The notes below the pieces were generated by a model, which was given only the letters and a program-made list of their open reading frames with translations, did not search any database and was not told the DNA's origin. The position numbers and the translations under genes are program-made. A DNA stretch of 64,000 bases, from NCBI GenBank assembly GCA_017643395.1, contig JAEPNP010000004.1, positions 295,745 to 359,744 on the forward strand. Direction: 5' to 3'. The stretch is from Rhodothermales bacterium (GTDB lineage Bacteria; Bacteroidota; Rhodothermia; Rhodothermales; UBA10348). Shown piece after piece: positions 51,048 to 62,962 of the stretch; within the stretch, counting starts at the first letter, position 1, and the number at the start of each line of letters is the position of its first letter.

Positions 51048-52547
51048 TCAGCCGCGCTTGCGGTCCGAGTAGTCTCTCAGGTACTCCACCAGCAGACGCA
51101 CACCAAACCCGGTGCCACCGACCGGCTTGTAGGGCTTGGCCTCTTTCAGGAAGCTCGGCCCGGCGATGTCCACGTGGATCCACGGATAGGACGTGAAGTG
51201 CTCCAGGAACTTGGCAGCAGTGATCGAGCCGGCAGCCCGCCCCCCCACGTTCTTGATGTCGGCCACCGTGCTTTTGATCTGCTCACCGTATTCGGCAAAC
51301 ATCGGCAACTGGTGCACCCGCTCCCCGGAGCGCTCACCCGCATCTTTCAGGGGCTGCAGAAGCTCGTCCGCGTCGGGCCCTTCGGGCGTCATGACGGCGG
51401 CCGCGTGGTGCCCAAGGGCAATCACGGCTGCACCTGTGAGCGTGGCAAGGTCAATGCAGACCTCGGGGTTGTACATCTTGGCGTACGACAGTGCATCCGC
51501 CAGAATCATGCGCCCTTCTGCATCGGTGTTCAGCACCTCGACGGTCTTGCCGTTGTGCATCTTGATCACGTCGCCGGGCACGTAAGCGTTCTCTCCCGGG
51601 CGGTTGTCCGTCGCCGGAATGAGGCCGATTACATAGAGCGGAAGCTCCATACGGGCGATGGCCTCCACAGCACCGATAACCGCCGCTGCACCCGCCATGT
51701 CCGACTTCATCGCGTCCATGGAGTTGAGCGTGGGCTTCAGCGAAAGGCCGCCCGTATCGAACACTACGCCCTTGCCGACCAGCACGACCGGTCGCTCGTT
51801 GCGGCGGTTGTCCGGCATCCACTCCAGCACCGTGAAGGTGGGGGGTTCCTGGGAGCCCAGGTTGACGGCCAGCAGGCCACCCATCTGCTCTTCTTCGATG
51901 AGCTCCTTGTCCCAGACGGAAGCGAGATAGTTGTACTTCTTGGCGCTCTTCTCCATGGCCTTTGCCAGGAGCGTCGGCGTCTTGTCGTTGGGCGACGTGT
52001 TGACCAGATCGCGGGCCGTGCCGACGGCCTCGGAGATGATGCGACCCCGCTCGGCGCCGCGGCGTACGGCCTTGTCGTTTTCGCCCGTCTGCAGCACCAG
52101 GCGACTCACGCCGGCCGGCGGCTCCTCTTCGGTCCGATAGCGGTCAAAGCGGTAGGCACCCAGCAGAAACCCCTCCACCAGGGACTGGGCGGTGTATTCG
52201 ACCTCCAGATTCTCCCAAGCGCCCAGGGCGATGCCCACGGTTTCCACCTTGGCCTTGGCCGCCAGGCGTGCACCTTCGGCAGCTGCCTTGCGCAGCGCCT
52301 CGCCGTTCAGCTTCTCGCCGGCTCCCAGGCCCAACAGCGCCACGCGCCGTGCCGATCCGGTCTCTGGATACAGAAGCACGGACGCGTCGGACTCACCGGA
52401 AAAATCGGGAGCTGCGCGACGAACCGAACCGCCGAAACCGGTGGCCAGATCGGCCAGCGTTCCGTCGGCCTGTTCCTGCAGCAGAGGGATCAGCAGCAGG
52501 TCTACGTCCAGTTCGGAAATGGAAATGGTGGTTACAGATACTTTCAT
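51048..52547 (-). CDS. pepA: Leucyl aminopeptidase (M17)
   Basis: A 499-residue cytosolic metallopeptidase. The M17 signature NTDAEGRMILADAL is present with metal ligands also in VGKGVVFDTGGLSLKP and MKSDMAGAAAV. The N-terminal macro-like domain occupies about residues 1-160. It releases N-terminal residues from peptides and forms hexamers. The ATG at 52547 lies nine bases from the nrnA-like gene's stop, and the stop is three bases from pdxA, so all belong to one transcription unit. Confidence 0.95.
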   Translation of the reverse strand: MKVSVTTISISELDVDLLLIPLLQEQADGTLADLATGFGGSVRRAAPDFSGESDASVLLYPETGSARRVALLGLGAGEKLNGEALRKAAAEGARLAAKAKVETVGIALGAWENLEVEYTAQSLVEGFLLGAYRFDRYRTEEEPPAGVSRLVLQTGENDKAVRRGAERGRIISEAVGTARDLVNTSPNDKTPTLLAKAMEKSAKKYNYLASVWDKELIEEEQMGGLLAVNLGSQEPPTFTVLEWMPDNRRNERPVVLVGKGVVFDTGGLSLKPTLNSMDAMKSDMAGAAAVIGAVEAIARMELPLYVIGLIPATDNRPGENAYVPGDVIKMHNGKTVEVLNTDAEGRMILADALSYAKMYNPEVCIDLATLTGAAVIALGHHAAAVMTPEGPDADELLQPLKDAGERSGERVHQLPMFAEYGEQIKSTVADIKNVGGRAAGSITAAKFLEHFTSYPWIHVDIAGPSFLKEAKPYKPVGGTGFGVRLLVEYLRDYSDRKRG

Positions 52548-52556
52548 CGTGATTGT

Positions 52557-53627
52557 TTAGGCCTGGCGCCTTCCCGGGCCGGCCTGAAGCATGGATAGAT
52601 ATTCCTGGTCCTCGTCGGACAGGCCCTGATCGGCGTCCTGGTCCGACATGTCGAGGTGGCGAGGCGCCTGGGCCATCACCATCTCTATGGTCTCCTCGAG
52701 TGGCTTTCGAACGAACGCCCCCGAAGCATTCGGGTGACCGCCGCCACCCAGCGACTGGGCCCACTTGTGCACGTGATCGTCTCCGCGCGAACGAAAACTG
52801 ACCTTCGTACCGCGCTCGGTCTGGGTGAAGAGCATGGTGATGCGCACGCCCTCTACCGCCAGCCCCCAATTCACGTAGCCTTCGGTCTCTTCGATATGCG
52901 CACCGGTCTCCTGCAGCATCGCATTCGTGATCACCGTATAGGAGACGAGCCCGTTCCACTCGATCTGCAGACCCTGCAGCAGGCGAGCGAGCAGTTTCAG
53001 CGAGCCTTCGGATTTGCGGTCGTAGATGGCCGTGTGGATCGCCGATGGGTCAATCCGGCCGTATTCCAGAATCTCCGCAATAGCCCGGTGTAGTTCGGGC
53101 GTGACGTTGGAATACCGGAAACTCCCGGTATCCGTCATGATCGCCGTGTACAGGCACTCGGCGGTGGCGTGATCAATCAGTGCAGGGTCATCGGCGCTAA
53201 TGATCTCATACACCAGCTGCCCTGTACTCGAAGCGCTCTCGCGGGCATACGCCAGATCAAACCAGCCCTCGGGATCTGTGTGATGATCGATGAGCAGCCG
53301 GGTGGCCGTCGCGTTCCGCACACTCGCACCCATGGGGCCCATGCGATTCTGCGCGTTGAGATCCATCACGGCAATCACGTCTGCGTCCGCGATGGCCTGC
53401 ATCTGACGCAACGAGCCGTCATAGACTTGAATGTCCAGAGCGCCGTGCAACCATTCCAGATTGAACGGCGGCGGATCACACGTAATGATGGTTGCCGACT
53501 TCCCTTTTTGCTGCAAATAGCGCGCAAAGCCCAGCACCGAGCCGATGGCATCGCCGTCGGGCTTGGCATGGGTGGTCAGAACGAATCGTTCCGACCGATC
53601 GATAAGAGCGCAGACTTCTTGAAGCAT
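52557..53627 (-). CDS. DHH/DHHA1 phosphoesterase, NrnA-like oligoribonuclease/pAp phosphatase
   Basis: A 356-residue protein with an N-terminal DHH domain (TTHAKPDGDAIGSVLG, VIAVMDLN, LLIDHHTDP) and a C-terminal DHHA1 domain ending GGGGHPNASGAFV. This is the NrnA architecture: Mn-dependent hydrolysis of nanoRNA and of pAp to AMP. Length is slightly over the usual 310 to 330 because of an acidic tail (SDQDADQGLSDEDQEYL). The ATG at 53627 lies on a stretch without Shine-Dalgarno. It heads the unit that continues with pepA, pdxA, a methyltransferase and perhaps ftsE. Confidence 0.93.
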   Translation of the reverse strand: MLQEVCALIDRSERFVLTTHAKPDGDAIGSVLGFARYLQQKGKSATIITCDPPPFNLEWLHGALDIQVYDGSLRQMQAIADADVIAVMDLNAQNRMGPMGASVRNATATRLLIDHHTDPEGWFDLAYARESASSTGQLVYEIISADDPALIDHATAECLYTAIMTDTGSFRYSNVTPELHRAIAEILEYGRIDPSAIHTAIYDRKSEGSLKLLARLLQGLQIEWNGLVSYTVITNAMLQETGAHIEETEGYVNWGLAVEGVRITMLFTQTERGTKVSFRSRGDDHVHKWAQSLGGGGHPNASGAFVRKPLEETIEMVMAQAPRHLDMSDQDADQGLSDEDQEYLSMLQAGPGRRQA

Positions 53628-53753
53628 AAAGAGGCGTTTGCCGGTGGTCGCTCAAAATGAGCACAAAGGCAGCCTCAATTGAACGGGTCCGCGCCAGCAT
53701 TGTTCGGCGCTGCGGTCGGCCCTGGCGCCGCCGGCACCGGGACGGGATTCGGC

Positions 53754-54566
53754 TCAGCCCTGCCCCATCATCAGCGCTGTGAAAAGGCCCGATCCCTGCA
53801 GGTTCATGCCACCGTCCACCACCAGGCGCGTGCCCGTGATGTAGGTCGCGAGCGGCGACGCGAGGAAGACCGCAGCCTGCCCGATGTCGTCCGGCGTGCC
53901 ATATCGGCCGGCCGGAATACTGCGCTTGAACTGCTTGTGGAACGTCTCGCTGTCAGGAGCCAGGCGTGCCATGCCCTCGGTGCCTTCGATCGGTCCCGGG
54001 ACGATGCTGTTGGAACGGATCCCGTGCCGCCCCCACTCCAGCGCCAGATTCTGCATCAGGTTGTCCACGCCCGCTTTGGCCGCTCCGGCGTGCGTCTGCG
54101 CCATGTACGGGATGTAGGCCTGCCCGGCGCTAATGAACAGGATCGTGCCGCCGCCATCGGACAATTGCTCGAACGATGCGCGGGCTGCGTTGAACGAACC
54201 CAGCAGATCGATATCAACGACAGACTTGAACCCGTTGGCACTGAGCATCTCGGCCGGCGCAATGAAGTTGCCCGCCGCCGCCGCGACCAGGTGAGTCACC
54301 CTTCCCAAGGCCTGCCCGGCCGCCGATATGGCCGCCTCCAGCGCGTCGTAGTCCCGCACGTCCGCGGTCTGGGCGAACGTCTCCGCCCCCAGCCCCTGCA
54401 ACTCCTCGCAGGCCTGGTCCAGTTTTTCCTGGGTGCGGCCGCACATGGCCACCGACGCGCCGTGACGGGCGAAGGCCTTGCAGATGCCGAAGTTGATGCC
54501 GCTTCCGCCACCGGTGACAAAAACCGTCTGGCCGGAAAACAGGTCTGAGGGGAGCAGATCCTTCAT
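53754..54566 (-). CDS. SDR family oxidoreductase, 2,4-dienoyl-CoA reductase-like
   Basis: A 270-residue Rossmann enzyme with TGGGSGINFG (cofactor), AAAAGNFIAPAE and NGFKSVVDIDLLGSFNA, patterns of the dienoyl-CoA reductase group. The usual SDR catalytic tyrosine is replaced: the YxxxK position reads ATHAGAAKAG-like with alanine four before the lysine, as in 2,4-dienoyl-CoA reductases where the tyrosine is also absent. It may reduce unsaturated fatty acyl-CoA. The ATG is coupled to the SCP2-like gene (TAATG). Confidence 0.87.
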   Translation of the reverse strand: MKDLLPSDLFSGQTVFVTGGGSGINFGICKAFARHGASVAMCGRTQEKLDQACEELQGLGAETFAQTADVRDYDALEAAISAAGQALGRVTHLVAAAAGNFIAPAEMLSANGFKSVVDIDLLGSFNAARASFEQLSDGGGTILFISAGQAYIPYMAQTHAGAAKAGVDNLMQNLALEWGRHGIRSNSIVPGPIEGTEGMARLAPDSETFHKQFKRSIPAGRYGTPDDIGQAAVFLASPLATYITGTRLVVDGGMNLQGSGLFTALMMGQG

Positions 54567-54895
54567 TACCGCCCCTTGAACAGGCTGTTGAACTTGGTGG
54601 CAAGGGCAATCGAACCCTTCATCTTGAGCTTGCCCGTCATCATCATGGCCATGGGATTGGCGTTGCCGACCGACATGTCGATCCAGTCCCTGGCATCGGC
54701 CATGACACGCACGGTCGGATCTTCGGTCGATCCCTCACGCGTGCTGAACGTCTGATCCTTGAATTCCAGAACCCACTGTCCGCCGCCGTCCCCGGAGAGA
54801 TCCAGCTGCACCGTGCCGTTCACGCCGGCGGCGCGCTCTGGTACAAAGTTGCGCTCGTAGGCGGCGAGAAGCTCCGGAATACTGTCGATGGGCAT
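54566..54895 (-). CDS. SCP2 sterol-binding-domain protein
   Basis: A 109-residue single-domain protein with VNGTVQLDLSGDGGGQW, DPTVRVMADARDWIDM and GNANPMAMMMTGKLKMKGS, a complete SCP2 fold. SCP2 domains bind lipids or fatty acyl-CoA. Its coupling to the dienoyl-CoA reductase-like gene (one-base overlap) suggests a shared role in fatty-acyl handling, which is inference. The ATG at 54895 lies six bases after the end of pdxH. Confidence 0.92.
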   Translation of the reverse strand: MPIDSIPELLAAYERNFVPERAAGVNGTVQLDLSGDGGGQWVLEFKDQTFSTREGSTEDPTVRVMADARDWIDMSVGNANPMAMMMTGKLKMKGSIALATKFNSLFKGR

Positions 54896-54900
54896 GGTGC

Positions 54901-55557
54901 TCAGGGATATAGTCTGTGGGTGGTCCAGTCGTCGCCATCCGGCTCGAAGATCAGTCGGTCATGGAGGCGGCTGGCGCGTCCCTGCCAAAACTCAATACGT
55001 GAAGGCCGAATCCGGTAACCGCCCCAATGATCGGGAAGCGGGACCTCTTGGCCGTCAAACTTGCCGGTGAACTCGGCCACGCGATCCTCCAGGGTTCCGC
55101 GTTCGGGCAATTCGCGACTCTGCCGGGATGCCCAGGCACCGATTTGGCTTCCGCGCGGTCGACTGTGGAAGTAGGCCTCGGACTGCTCGCGGGACACGCG
55201 CTCCACGGTGCCCTCCACGCGGACCTGCCGCTCAAGGGGCGCCCAGTGGAAGGCCACGCTGGCGTGCGGATTCGCATCCAACTCGCCCGCCTTGCGCGAC
55301 TCGTAGTTGGTGTAGAAGACAAAACCCCCGGCGTCGACCTCCTTCAGCAGCACGATGCGCACCGAGGGCTGCCCGTCCGCCGAGGCCGTCGCCAACGCCA
55401 TCGCCTCAGGATGAATCAGGCCCGACTCCTCGGCCTCCCTGAACCACGCCCGAAAGAGTGCATAGGGATCGCCTCCGCCGGCCAACTCGGGATCGATGCC
55501 CCGTGCCACGCCCTTGCCCAGGGTCGTGATGTGTTTGGCGACAGTCTTCAGTTTCAT
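54901..55557 (-). CDS. pdxH: Pyridoxamine/pyridoxine 5'-phosphate oxidase
   Basis: A 218-residue FMN enzyme, the expected length, catalysing the last step to pyridoxal phosphate. Motifs: [68 protein letters not shown] and the terminal WTTHRLYP. It overlaps the upstream lolD-like gene by four bases (ATGA). Together with pdxA, it shows a DXP-type vitamin B6 pathway. Confidence 0.96.
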   Translation of the reverse strand: MKLKTVAKHITTLGKGVARGIDPELAGGGDPYALFRAWFREAEESGLIHPEAMALATASADGQPSVRIVLLKEVDAGGFVFYTNYESRKAGELDANPHASVAFHWAPLERQVRVEGTVERVSREQSEAYFHSRPRGSQIGAWASRQSRELPERGTLEDRVAEFTGKFDGQEVPLPDHWGGYRIRPSRIEFWQGRASRLHDRLIFEPDGDDWTTHRLYP

Positions 55558-56240
55558 GAGAGCCGGCCTTGCTCCAGCCGCAACACCCGGTCGGCACGCT
55601 CGGCCAGACTCGGGTTGTGGGTTACGATGACGAACGCCTGTCCCATATCCCGGCTCAGGGTCACCAGTTCCTCGTGCAGGCGGCCGCTGGTCTCCGTATC
55701 CAGGTTTCCCGTCGGTTCGTCCGCCAGCACAAGCGCAGGCTGGTTCATGAGCGCCCGAGCCACGGCCACACGCTGCTGCTCACCTCCGGACAATTCAGAG
55801 GGCATGTGCTCGGCCCTGGCATCGAGGCCCATCAGCTGCAGCAACTCCATCGCCCGCGCCCTGGCCTCGGCCATACCGACGCGCCGAATCAGCGCCGGCA
55901 TCGCTACGTTTTCGACCGCGGTGAACTCCGGCAGCAGGTGGTGAAACTGGAAGACGAATCCGATCGATTCGTTGCGGAATCGGGCGAGATCCGCGTCCGA
56001 GCGGCCAAAAACTTCGTTTCCCCGAAACAGCACCGAGCCGTTGTCCGGGCGATCCAGCGCGCCGATCAGGTGCAGCAGCGTGGACTTGCCGCTCCCGCTC
56101 TGACCGACAATTGCGACCACTTCACCTTCCTGCACATCCAGATCTACGCCGGCCAGCACTTCCAAGCGGCCGCCTCCGGCCGTCGGGTACGCCTTGTGCA
56201 GGTCCCGTACCGAAACCAGCGGTGCGTCAGTCGTCGGCAC
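55554..56240 (-). CDS. lolD: LolD-like ABC transporter ATP-binding protein
   Basis: A 228-residue ATPase with [15 protein letters not shown] (Walker A), [18 protein letters not shown] (Q-loop), [15 protein letters not shown] and [12 protein letters not shown]. The [13 protein letters not shown] pattern is typical of LolD, which powers release of lipoproteins from the inner membrane; the membrane partner LolC/E is not in the window. The start is a GTG at 56240, 14 bases inside the end of the NtrC-type gene. It could alternatively serve another MacB-like exporter. Confidence 0.85.
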   Translation of the reverse strand: MPTTDAPLVSVRDLHKAYPTAGGGRLEVLAGVDLDVQEGEVVAIVGQSGSGKSTLLHLIGALDRPDNGSVLFRGNEVFGRSDADLARFRNESIGFVFQFHHLLPEFTAVENVAMPALIRRVGMAEARARAMELLQLMGLDARAEHMPSELSGGEQQRVAVARALMNQPALVLADEPTGNLDTETSGRLHEELVTLSRDMGQAFVIVTHNPSLAERADRVLRLEQGRLS

Positions 56241-57615
56241 GCTGGATATCGTACTTGTTCATCTTGTTGTAGAGGTGGCTTCTCTGGATGCCGATGGCCT
56301 CGGCCGTCTTGCTGATGTTCCAGTCGAAGTGGCCCAGCTTGTGTTCGATGAACAGCTTTTCGGCCTGGTCGCGGAAGTCGCTGAACTGGTCGAAGCGGTC
56401 CAGCAGGCCGGCCACGGGGTTCGCCCCACCACTTCCGGGACGCACGTAACGATCTACGTCGGCAGCGCCGATCTGATCGCCGTCTGCCAGAATGGTCAGC
56501 CGCTCCACCACGTTGTAGAGTTCGCGCACGTTGCCGCGCCAGTCGAATCGGGACAGGGCTTCCAGCGCTGCCTCCGAGAAGGGGCGCGGCTCCACGCCAT
56601 TTCTCCGGGCGATGCGGTCTGCAATGTGCTGCGTGATGATCGGCACATCGCCGCGGCGCTCGCGGAGCGGCGGTACGTGGATAAGGATGACGCCCAATCG
56701 GTGGTAGAGGTCTTCCCGGAATTCGTTCGCGTCGATCTGCTCCAGCAGGTCCTTGTTGGTGGCCGCAACCACGCGCACATCCACGGGCAGGCTGCGATCG
56801 CCGCCCACACGCGTAATGCGGTTCTCCTGCAGCGCGCGTAGCACCTTGGCCTGTGCGCTGAGGCTCATGTCACCGATTTCGTCCAGAAAGAGCGTGCCCC
56901 CATGGGCCTGCTCAAACTTGCCGATTCGCTGCTTGGTCGCACCCGTAAAGGCACCTTTTTCGTGCCCGAAGAGCTCGCTTTCGATCAGCTCGCTCGGGAT
57001 CGCGGCGCAGTTCACCTCGACGAGCGGGCCGTCCTTGCGAAGCGAGCCGCGGTGGATCCACTTGGCTACCAGTTCCTTGCCGGTGCCTGCCTCACCCGTG
57101 ATCAGCACGCGTGCTTCGGTGGGTGCCACCCGGTCGATCGTGGCCTTGATGCGACCGATGGCCGGGCTGTCTCCGAGAATGGGCGTGATGCCCTCCTCAT
57201 GACGCTCGGCAATGGCCTGCCGCATGCGCCGGTTCTCGTTCTCCAGCTGACCCCGATCCAGACCGTTCCGGATGGTCAGCAGCAGCCGATTCAGATCCGG
57301 CGGCTTCTCAATGAAGTCGTAGGCGCCCAGCTTGGTCGCCTCAACGGCCGTGTCCACGGTGCCGTGGCCGGAGATCATCACCACCGGGACTTCCGGTTGG
57401 GTGTCGGACAGCTTGGCCAGGACCTCCAGGCCGTCCATCTTCGGCATCTTGACGTCGAGCAGGATCAGGTCATAGGCCGAGGACTTGACCTTGTCCAGCG
57501 CGTCGTGCCCGTTCTCGGCCTCGTCGACCGCAAAGTCTTCGTACTCGAGGATTTCGCGCAGCGTGCGACGTATCGCCGCCTCGTCATCGACTACGAGGAT
57601 GGAGGGCACTGCCAT
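56227..57615 (-). CDS. Sigma-54-dependent response regulator, NtrC/AtoC family
   Basis: A 462-residue transcription activator in three parts. Receiver 1-120: [20 protein letters not shown] (phospho-acceptor Asp) and [12 protein letters not shown]+ domain about 145-385: [15 protein letters not shown] (Walker A), [13 protein letters not shown] (the sigma-54 contact loop GAFTGA) and [13 protein letters not shown] (Walker B). Fis-type helix-turn-helix at the C-terminus: [20 protein letters not shown]. It should activate sigma-54 promoters in response to a sensor kinase, but none is adjacent. Coupled to lolD and pdxH. Confidence 0.96.
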   Translation of the reverse strand: MAVPSILVVDDEAAIRRTLREILEYEDFAVDEAENGHDALDKVKSSAYDLILLDVKMPKMDGLEVLAKLSDTQPEVPVVMISGHGTVDTAVEATKLGAYDFIEKPPDLNRLLLTIRNGLDRGQLENENRRMRQAIAERHEEGITPILGDSPAIGRIKATIDRVAPTEARVLITGEAGTGKELVAKWIHRGSLRKDGPLVEVNCAAIPSELIESELFGHEKGAFTGATKQRIGKFEQAHGGTLFLDEIGDMSLSAQAKVLRALQENRITRVGGDRSLPVDVRVVAATNKDLLEQIDANEFREDLYHRLGVILIHVPPLRERRGDVPIITQHIADRIARRNGVEPRPFSEAALEALSRFDWRGNVRELYNVVERLTILADGDQIGAADVDRYVRPGSGGANPVAGLLDRFDQFSDFRDQAEKLFIEHKLGHFDWNISKTAEAIGIQRSHLYNKMNKYDIQRADD

Positions 57616-57618
57616 GGC

Positions 57619-60768
<3,150 letters not shown>

Positions 60769-60776
60769 GGGGTCGC

Positions 60777-60829
60777 GCGGTTCTGGGGCGCAGGCGCGGG
60801 CCGGGCGGTTCTGGGGCGCAGGCGCGGGC
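60777..60829 (+). repeat. Direct repeat of 25 bp with a 28-bp period after pgk
   Basis: A 25-base block with the core GGTTCTGGGGCGCAGGCG occurs at 60777-60801 and 60805-60829 with only three bases between. It precedes the longer repeat that starts at 60832. Confidence 0.85.
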
Positions 60830-60831
60830 GT

Positions 60832-61030
60832 GGCGGCCAATCGGCATCGTCTGGCGCCGCCGCGGGCAGGGCGGTTCGGGCCTGGTGCGAGCGCCGGGCG
60901 CGGGCGCGGGCGCGGCGGCCAATCGTCCCTGTAAGGCTCCGCCGCGGGCAGGGCGGTTCGGGCCTGGGCGAGCGCCGGGCGCGGGCGCGGGCGTGGCGGC
61001 CAATCGTCCCTGTAAGGCTCCGCCGCGGCC
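60832..61030 (+). repeat. GC-rich tandem repeat of 81-82 bp (about 2.4 copies)
   Basis: Units begin at 60832, 60914 and 60995, marked by GGCGGCCAATCG. Copies 1 and 2 are full and the third is cut at about 61030. Each carries an inverted repeat GGCGG/CCGCC around the CCCTGTAAGGCT segment. Reading frames across the block give proline/arginine-rich low-complexity peptides with no sign of selection, so it is treated as non-coding. Confidence 0.8.
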
Positions 61031-61046
61031 ACGAATCCCCCCCTTT

Positions 61047-61071
61047 GTGGAATATGGGCGCCGCATTCCAC
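61047..61071. repeat. Inverted repeat GTGGAAT/ATTCCAC with 11-base loop
   Basis: Perfect seven-base arms at 61047-61053 and 61065-61071 surround the loop ATGGGCGCCGC. The 3' arm belongs to the same ATTCCAC word found in the non-coding stretch at 43103-43222. Confidence 0.8.
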
Positions 61072-61145
61072 CTTTGACCCACCGCAGGCCCCTTGATAGT
61101 CGGAAACGGGGGGTCATTTCCACGTTCGCACAAATTGCCGCGGCC

Positions 61146-61170
61146 TCGAGGGTGTAAAACCGCCCCTCGA
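61146..61170. repeat. Inverted repeat TCGAGGG/CCCTCGA with 11-base loop
   Basis: Perfect seven-base arms at 61146-61152 and 61164-61170 are followed at once by TTCCACGTTCGCGG, so a second hairpin again sits beside an ATTCCAC word. Confidence 0.75.
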
Positions 61171-61313
61171 TTCCACGTTCGCGGAAAACGCGGCGTTTGC
61201 TGACGCTGAGGGACTCCCCGGACACACCAATCAGCCCGGCACAGGCACCAACCGGGCCACCGCCGCCTCGGCCCAAGCGTCTCCCACGCGGCCGCCGCCC
61301 AAGCGAGACGGCC

Positions 61314-61805
61314 CTACCCGCCCAGGAGCTCTGGATTCAGCCGCCACATCGCCCAGCAAAGCGCTGTCGCGAACGTCACCCACGCCAAATAGGGCGCCAA
61401 GAGCCACCCGGCAAGCGGCCGAACACGCCCGAACGCCCGGATGGTCAGGGCGATGAGCGCCCACAGCAGCAGGATCTCGACAAACGCAGCCGCACCCATA
61501 CGCCACGCGAAGAAAAGCCAGGACCACAGCGCGTTCGCAACAAGTTGAGCCCCGTAGAGAACCAAAGCGGTGCGGTTCTGCCGCCAGCCGCCCTCCTTCC
61601 ACACCAGCCAGGATGCAACGCCCATCAGCGCGTATAGCAGCGACCACACAGGGCCGAAGAGCCATCCGGGCGGAGCCCAGTCGGGCCGAACCAACTCGGC
61701 ATAGAACGAACCTGCCGAAGCGGATGCCCAGCCGCCGACGGCCGCGGCGGCAAAAGCCACCCCCAGCGCCACGACCAGGCCGATTATGGTGCGAGTGCGA
61801 TTCAT
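61314..61805 (-). CDS. tspO: TspO/MBR family protein (tryptophan-rich sensory protein)
   Basis: A 163-residue membrane protein with five helices. The family core is clear: RPDWAPPGWLFGPVWSLLY, ANALWSWLFFAWR and PYLAWVTFATALCWAMWRLNP, with the usual tryptophan-rich pattern and length. TspO binds porphyrins and cholesterol-like ligands and modulates tetrapyrrole export or photooxidative stress responses. The start is the ATG at 61805. It is divergent from the ABC ATPase gene with 239 bases between. Confidence 0.93.
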   Translation of the reverse strand: MNRTRTIIGLVVALGVAFAAAAVGGWASASAGSFYAELVRPDWAPPGWLFGPVWSLLYALMGVASWLVWKEGGWRQNRTALVLYGAQLVANALWSWLFFAWRMGAAAFVEILLLWALIALTIRAFGRVRPLAGWLLAPYLAWVTFATALCWAMWRLNPELLGG

Positions 61806-62044
61806 GGTCGCATGCTACCCCGCCGCACGCGGCTCGGCAAGGGAGCCGCTTCAAGGCTGCGGTAACCGGGCAAGGCCCCTGCCGCAAAGGCCCCGACCCA
61901 AAAACCGGCCTCCCCACGCCTCTGCGCGCACCCACCGACCGCGCGCCGGACCTCCACCGAATCCGGCTGCCCTCCCACCCTGCATCCAATCCAGCCGGGC
62001 GCCGTAGGAGGGCACTCGCGCGTACCCCCGACCCCCCTTTCTGC

Positions 62045-62962
62045 ATGTCCGATGTTGTCGTGCACGCCGATTCCCTCGGGAAACGGTATTCCAGTTTTCG
62101 CAGCCGGCCGGTGCAGGCGCTGCAGGACTTCTCACTGACGGTGTCCCGCGGCGAAGTGTTTGGTTTGCTCGGCCCGAACGGCGCCGGCAAGACCACGTTC
62201 GTCAAGGCACTGCTCGGCATCATCAGGCCAACCAGTGGCCGCGCACACTTGCTCGGCCATGCGGCCGGCCACCCCGCATCCCGGGCCCGCGTGGGTTATC
62301 TGCCGGAGCAACACCGGTTTTCCGGACACCTGACGGCCAAGGGCGCGCTCGACATCTACGGTCGCCTGCACGGCTTCGACGCCTCAACACGCGGGGCCGA
62401 AATCGAGCGCCTTCTCAACCGCGTCGGCCTGAAGGACTGGGGGGACGTCAAGGTGAAGAAATTCTCCAAGGGCATGATGCAGCGTCTCGGCCTGGCCCAG
62501 GCGCTCATGGGCGACCCGGAAATCGTATTCCTCGACGAACCCACGGACGGCGTTGACCCCATCGGCCGTAAGGAAATCCGTGAAATAGTGACGTGGCTCT
62601 CCGGCACGGGCACGACCATTTTTCTGAACTCACACCTGTTGAGTGAGGTGGAGATGGTCTGCACGCGCGTAGCGATTCTCAACAAGGGCAAGCTGGTGAG
62701 CCTGGGCAGCGTCGCGGACCTCACCAGGGCGCCGGCGGCCTATGAAGCCGTCGCAAGTCCCATCGCCAATCCTCCGGAAGGTGTGAGCCACGACGGGGGC
62801 GATCCCTGGGCGACCTACCGAATCGAAGCCGACTCGCCCGAGGCCCTGACCGAGAAACTGCGCGCATTGATCGGCGCCGACGCGGTCATCAAGGAAGTGC
62901 GCGAAGGAAAACGGTCGCTGGAGCAGGCCTTTGTCGAAATCGTGACGGAGGAAGCAGCATGA
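62045..62962 (+). CDS. ABC transporter ATP-binding protein (ABC-2 type exporter)
   Basis: A 305-residue ATPase with GPNGAGKTTFVKALLG (Walker A), a FSKGMMQRLGLAQAL signature (the usual LSGG replaced by FSKG, common in ABC-2 exporters), IVFLDEPTDGVDP (Walker B) and NSHLLSEVE (H-loop). An 80-residue C-terminal domain follows, ending EQAFVEIVTEE, as in NatA/NosF-type ATPases. The start at 62045 is the first sensible ATG; the frame is open upstream to 61613 but antisense to tspO. It overlaps the permease gene by four bases. Confidence 0.93.
   Translation: MSDVVVHADSLGKRYSSFRSRPVQALQDFSLTVSRGEVFGLLGPNGAGKTTFVKALLGIIRPTSGRAHLLGHAAGHPASRARVGYLPEQHRFSGHLTAKGALDIYGRLHGFDASTRGAEIERLLNRVGLKDWGDVKVKKFSKGMMQRLGLAQALMGDPEIVFLDEPTDGVDPIGRKEIREIVTWLSGTGTTIFLNSHLLSEVEMVCTRVAILNKGKLVSLGSVADLTRAPAAYEAVASPIANPPEGVSHDGGDPWATYRIEADSPEALTEKLRALIGADAVIKEVREGKRSLEQAFVEIVTEEAA

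Larger units (their letters stand above)
60769..61313. other. Non-coding region after pgk
   Basis: This 545-base stretch between pgk and tspO carries the two repeats described separately and, at 61047-61190, two hairpins each followed by an ATTCCAC word. I see no RNA family or protein gene. It may hold the terminator for gap-pgk, although no U-rich tail is visible. Confidence 0.75.

Noticed and set aside
50073-52598. An 841-codon open frame on the plus strand
   Set aside because: It is antisense to pdxA and pepA, both with full family motifs. Its product is rich in H, R, G and Q and shows no domain, as expected for the shadow of a GC-rich gene.
61231-62223. A 330-codon minus-strand frame overlapping tspO
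   Set aside because: tspO has all family motifs in another frame; this frame has none.
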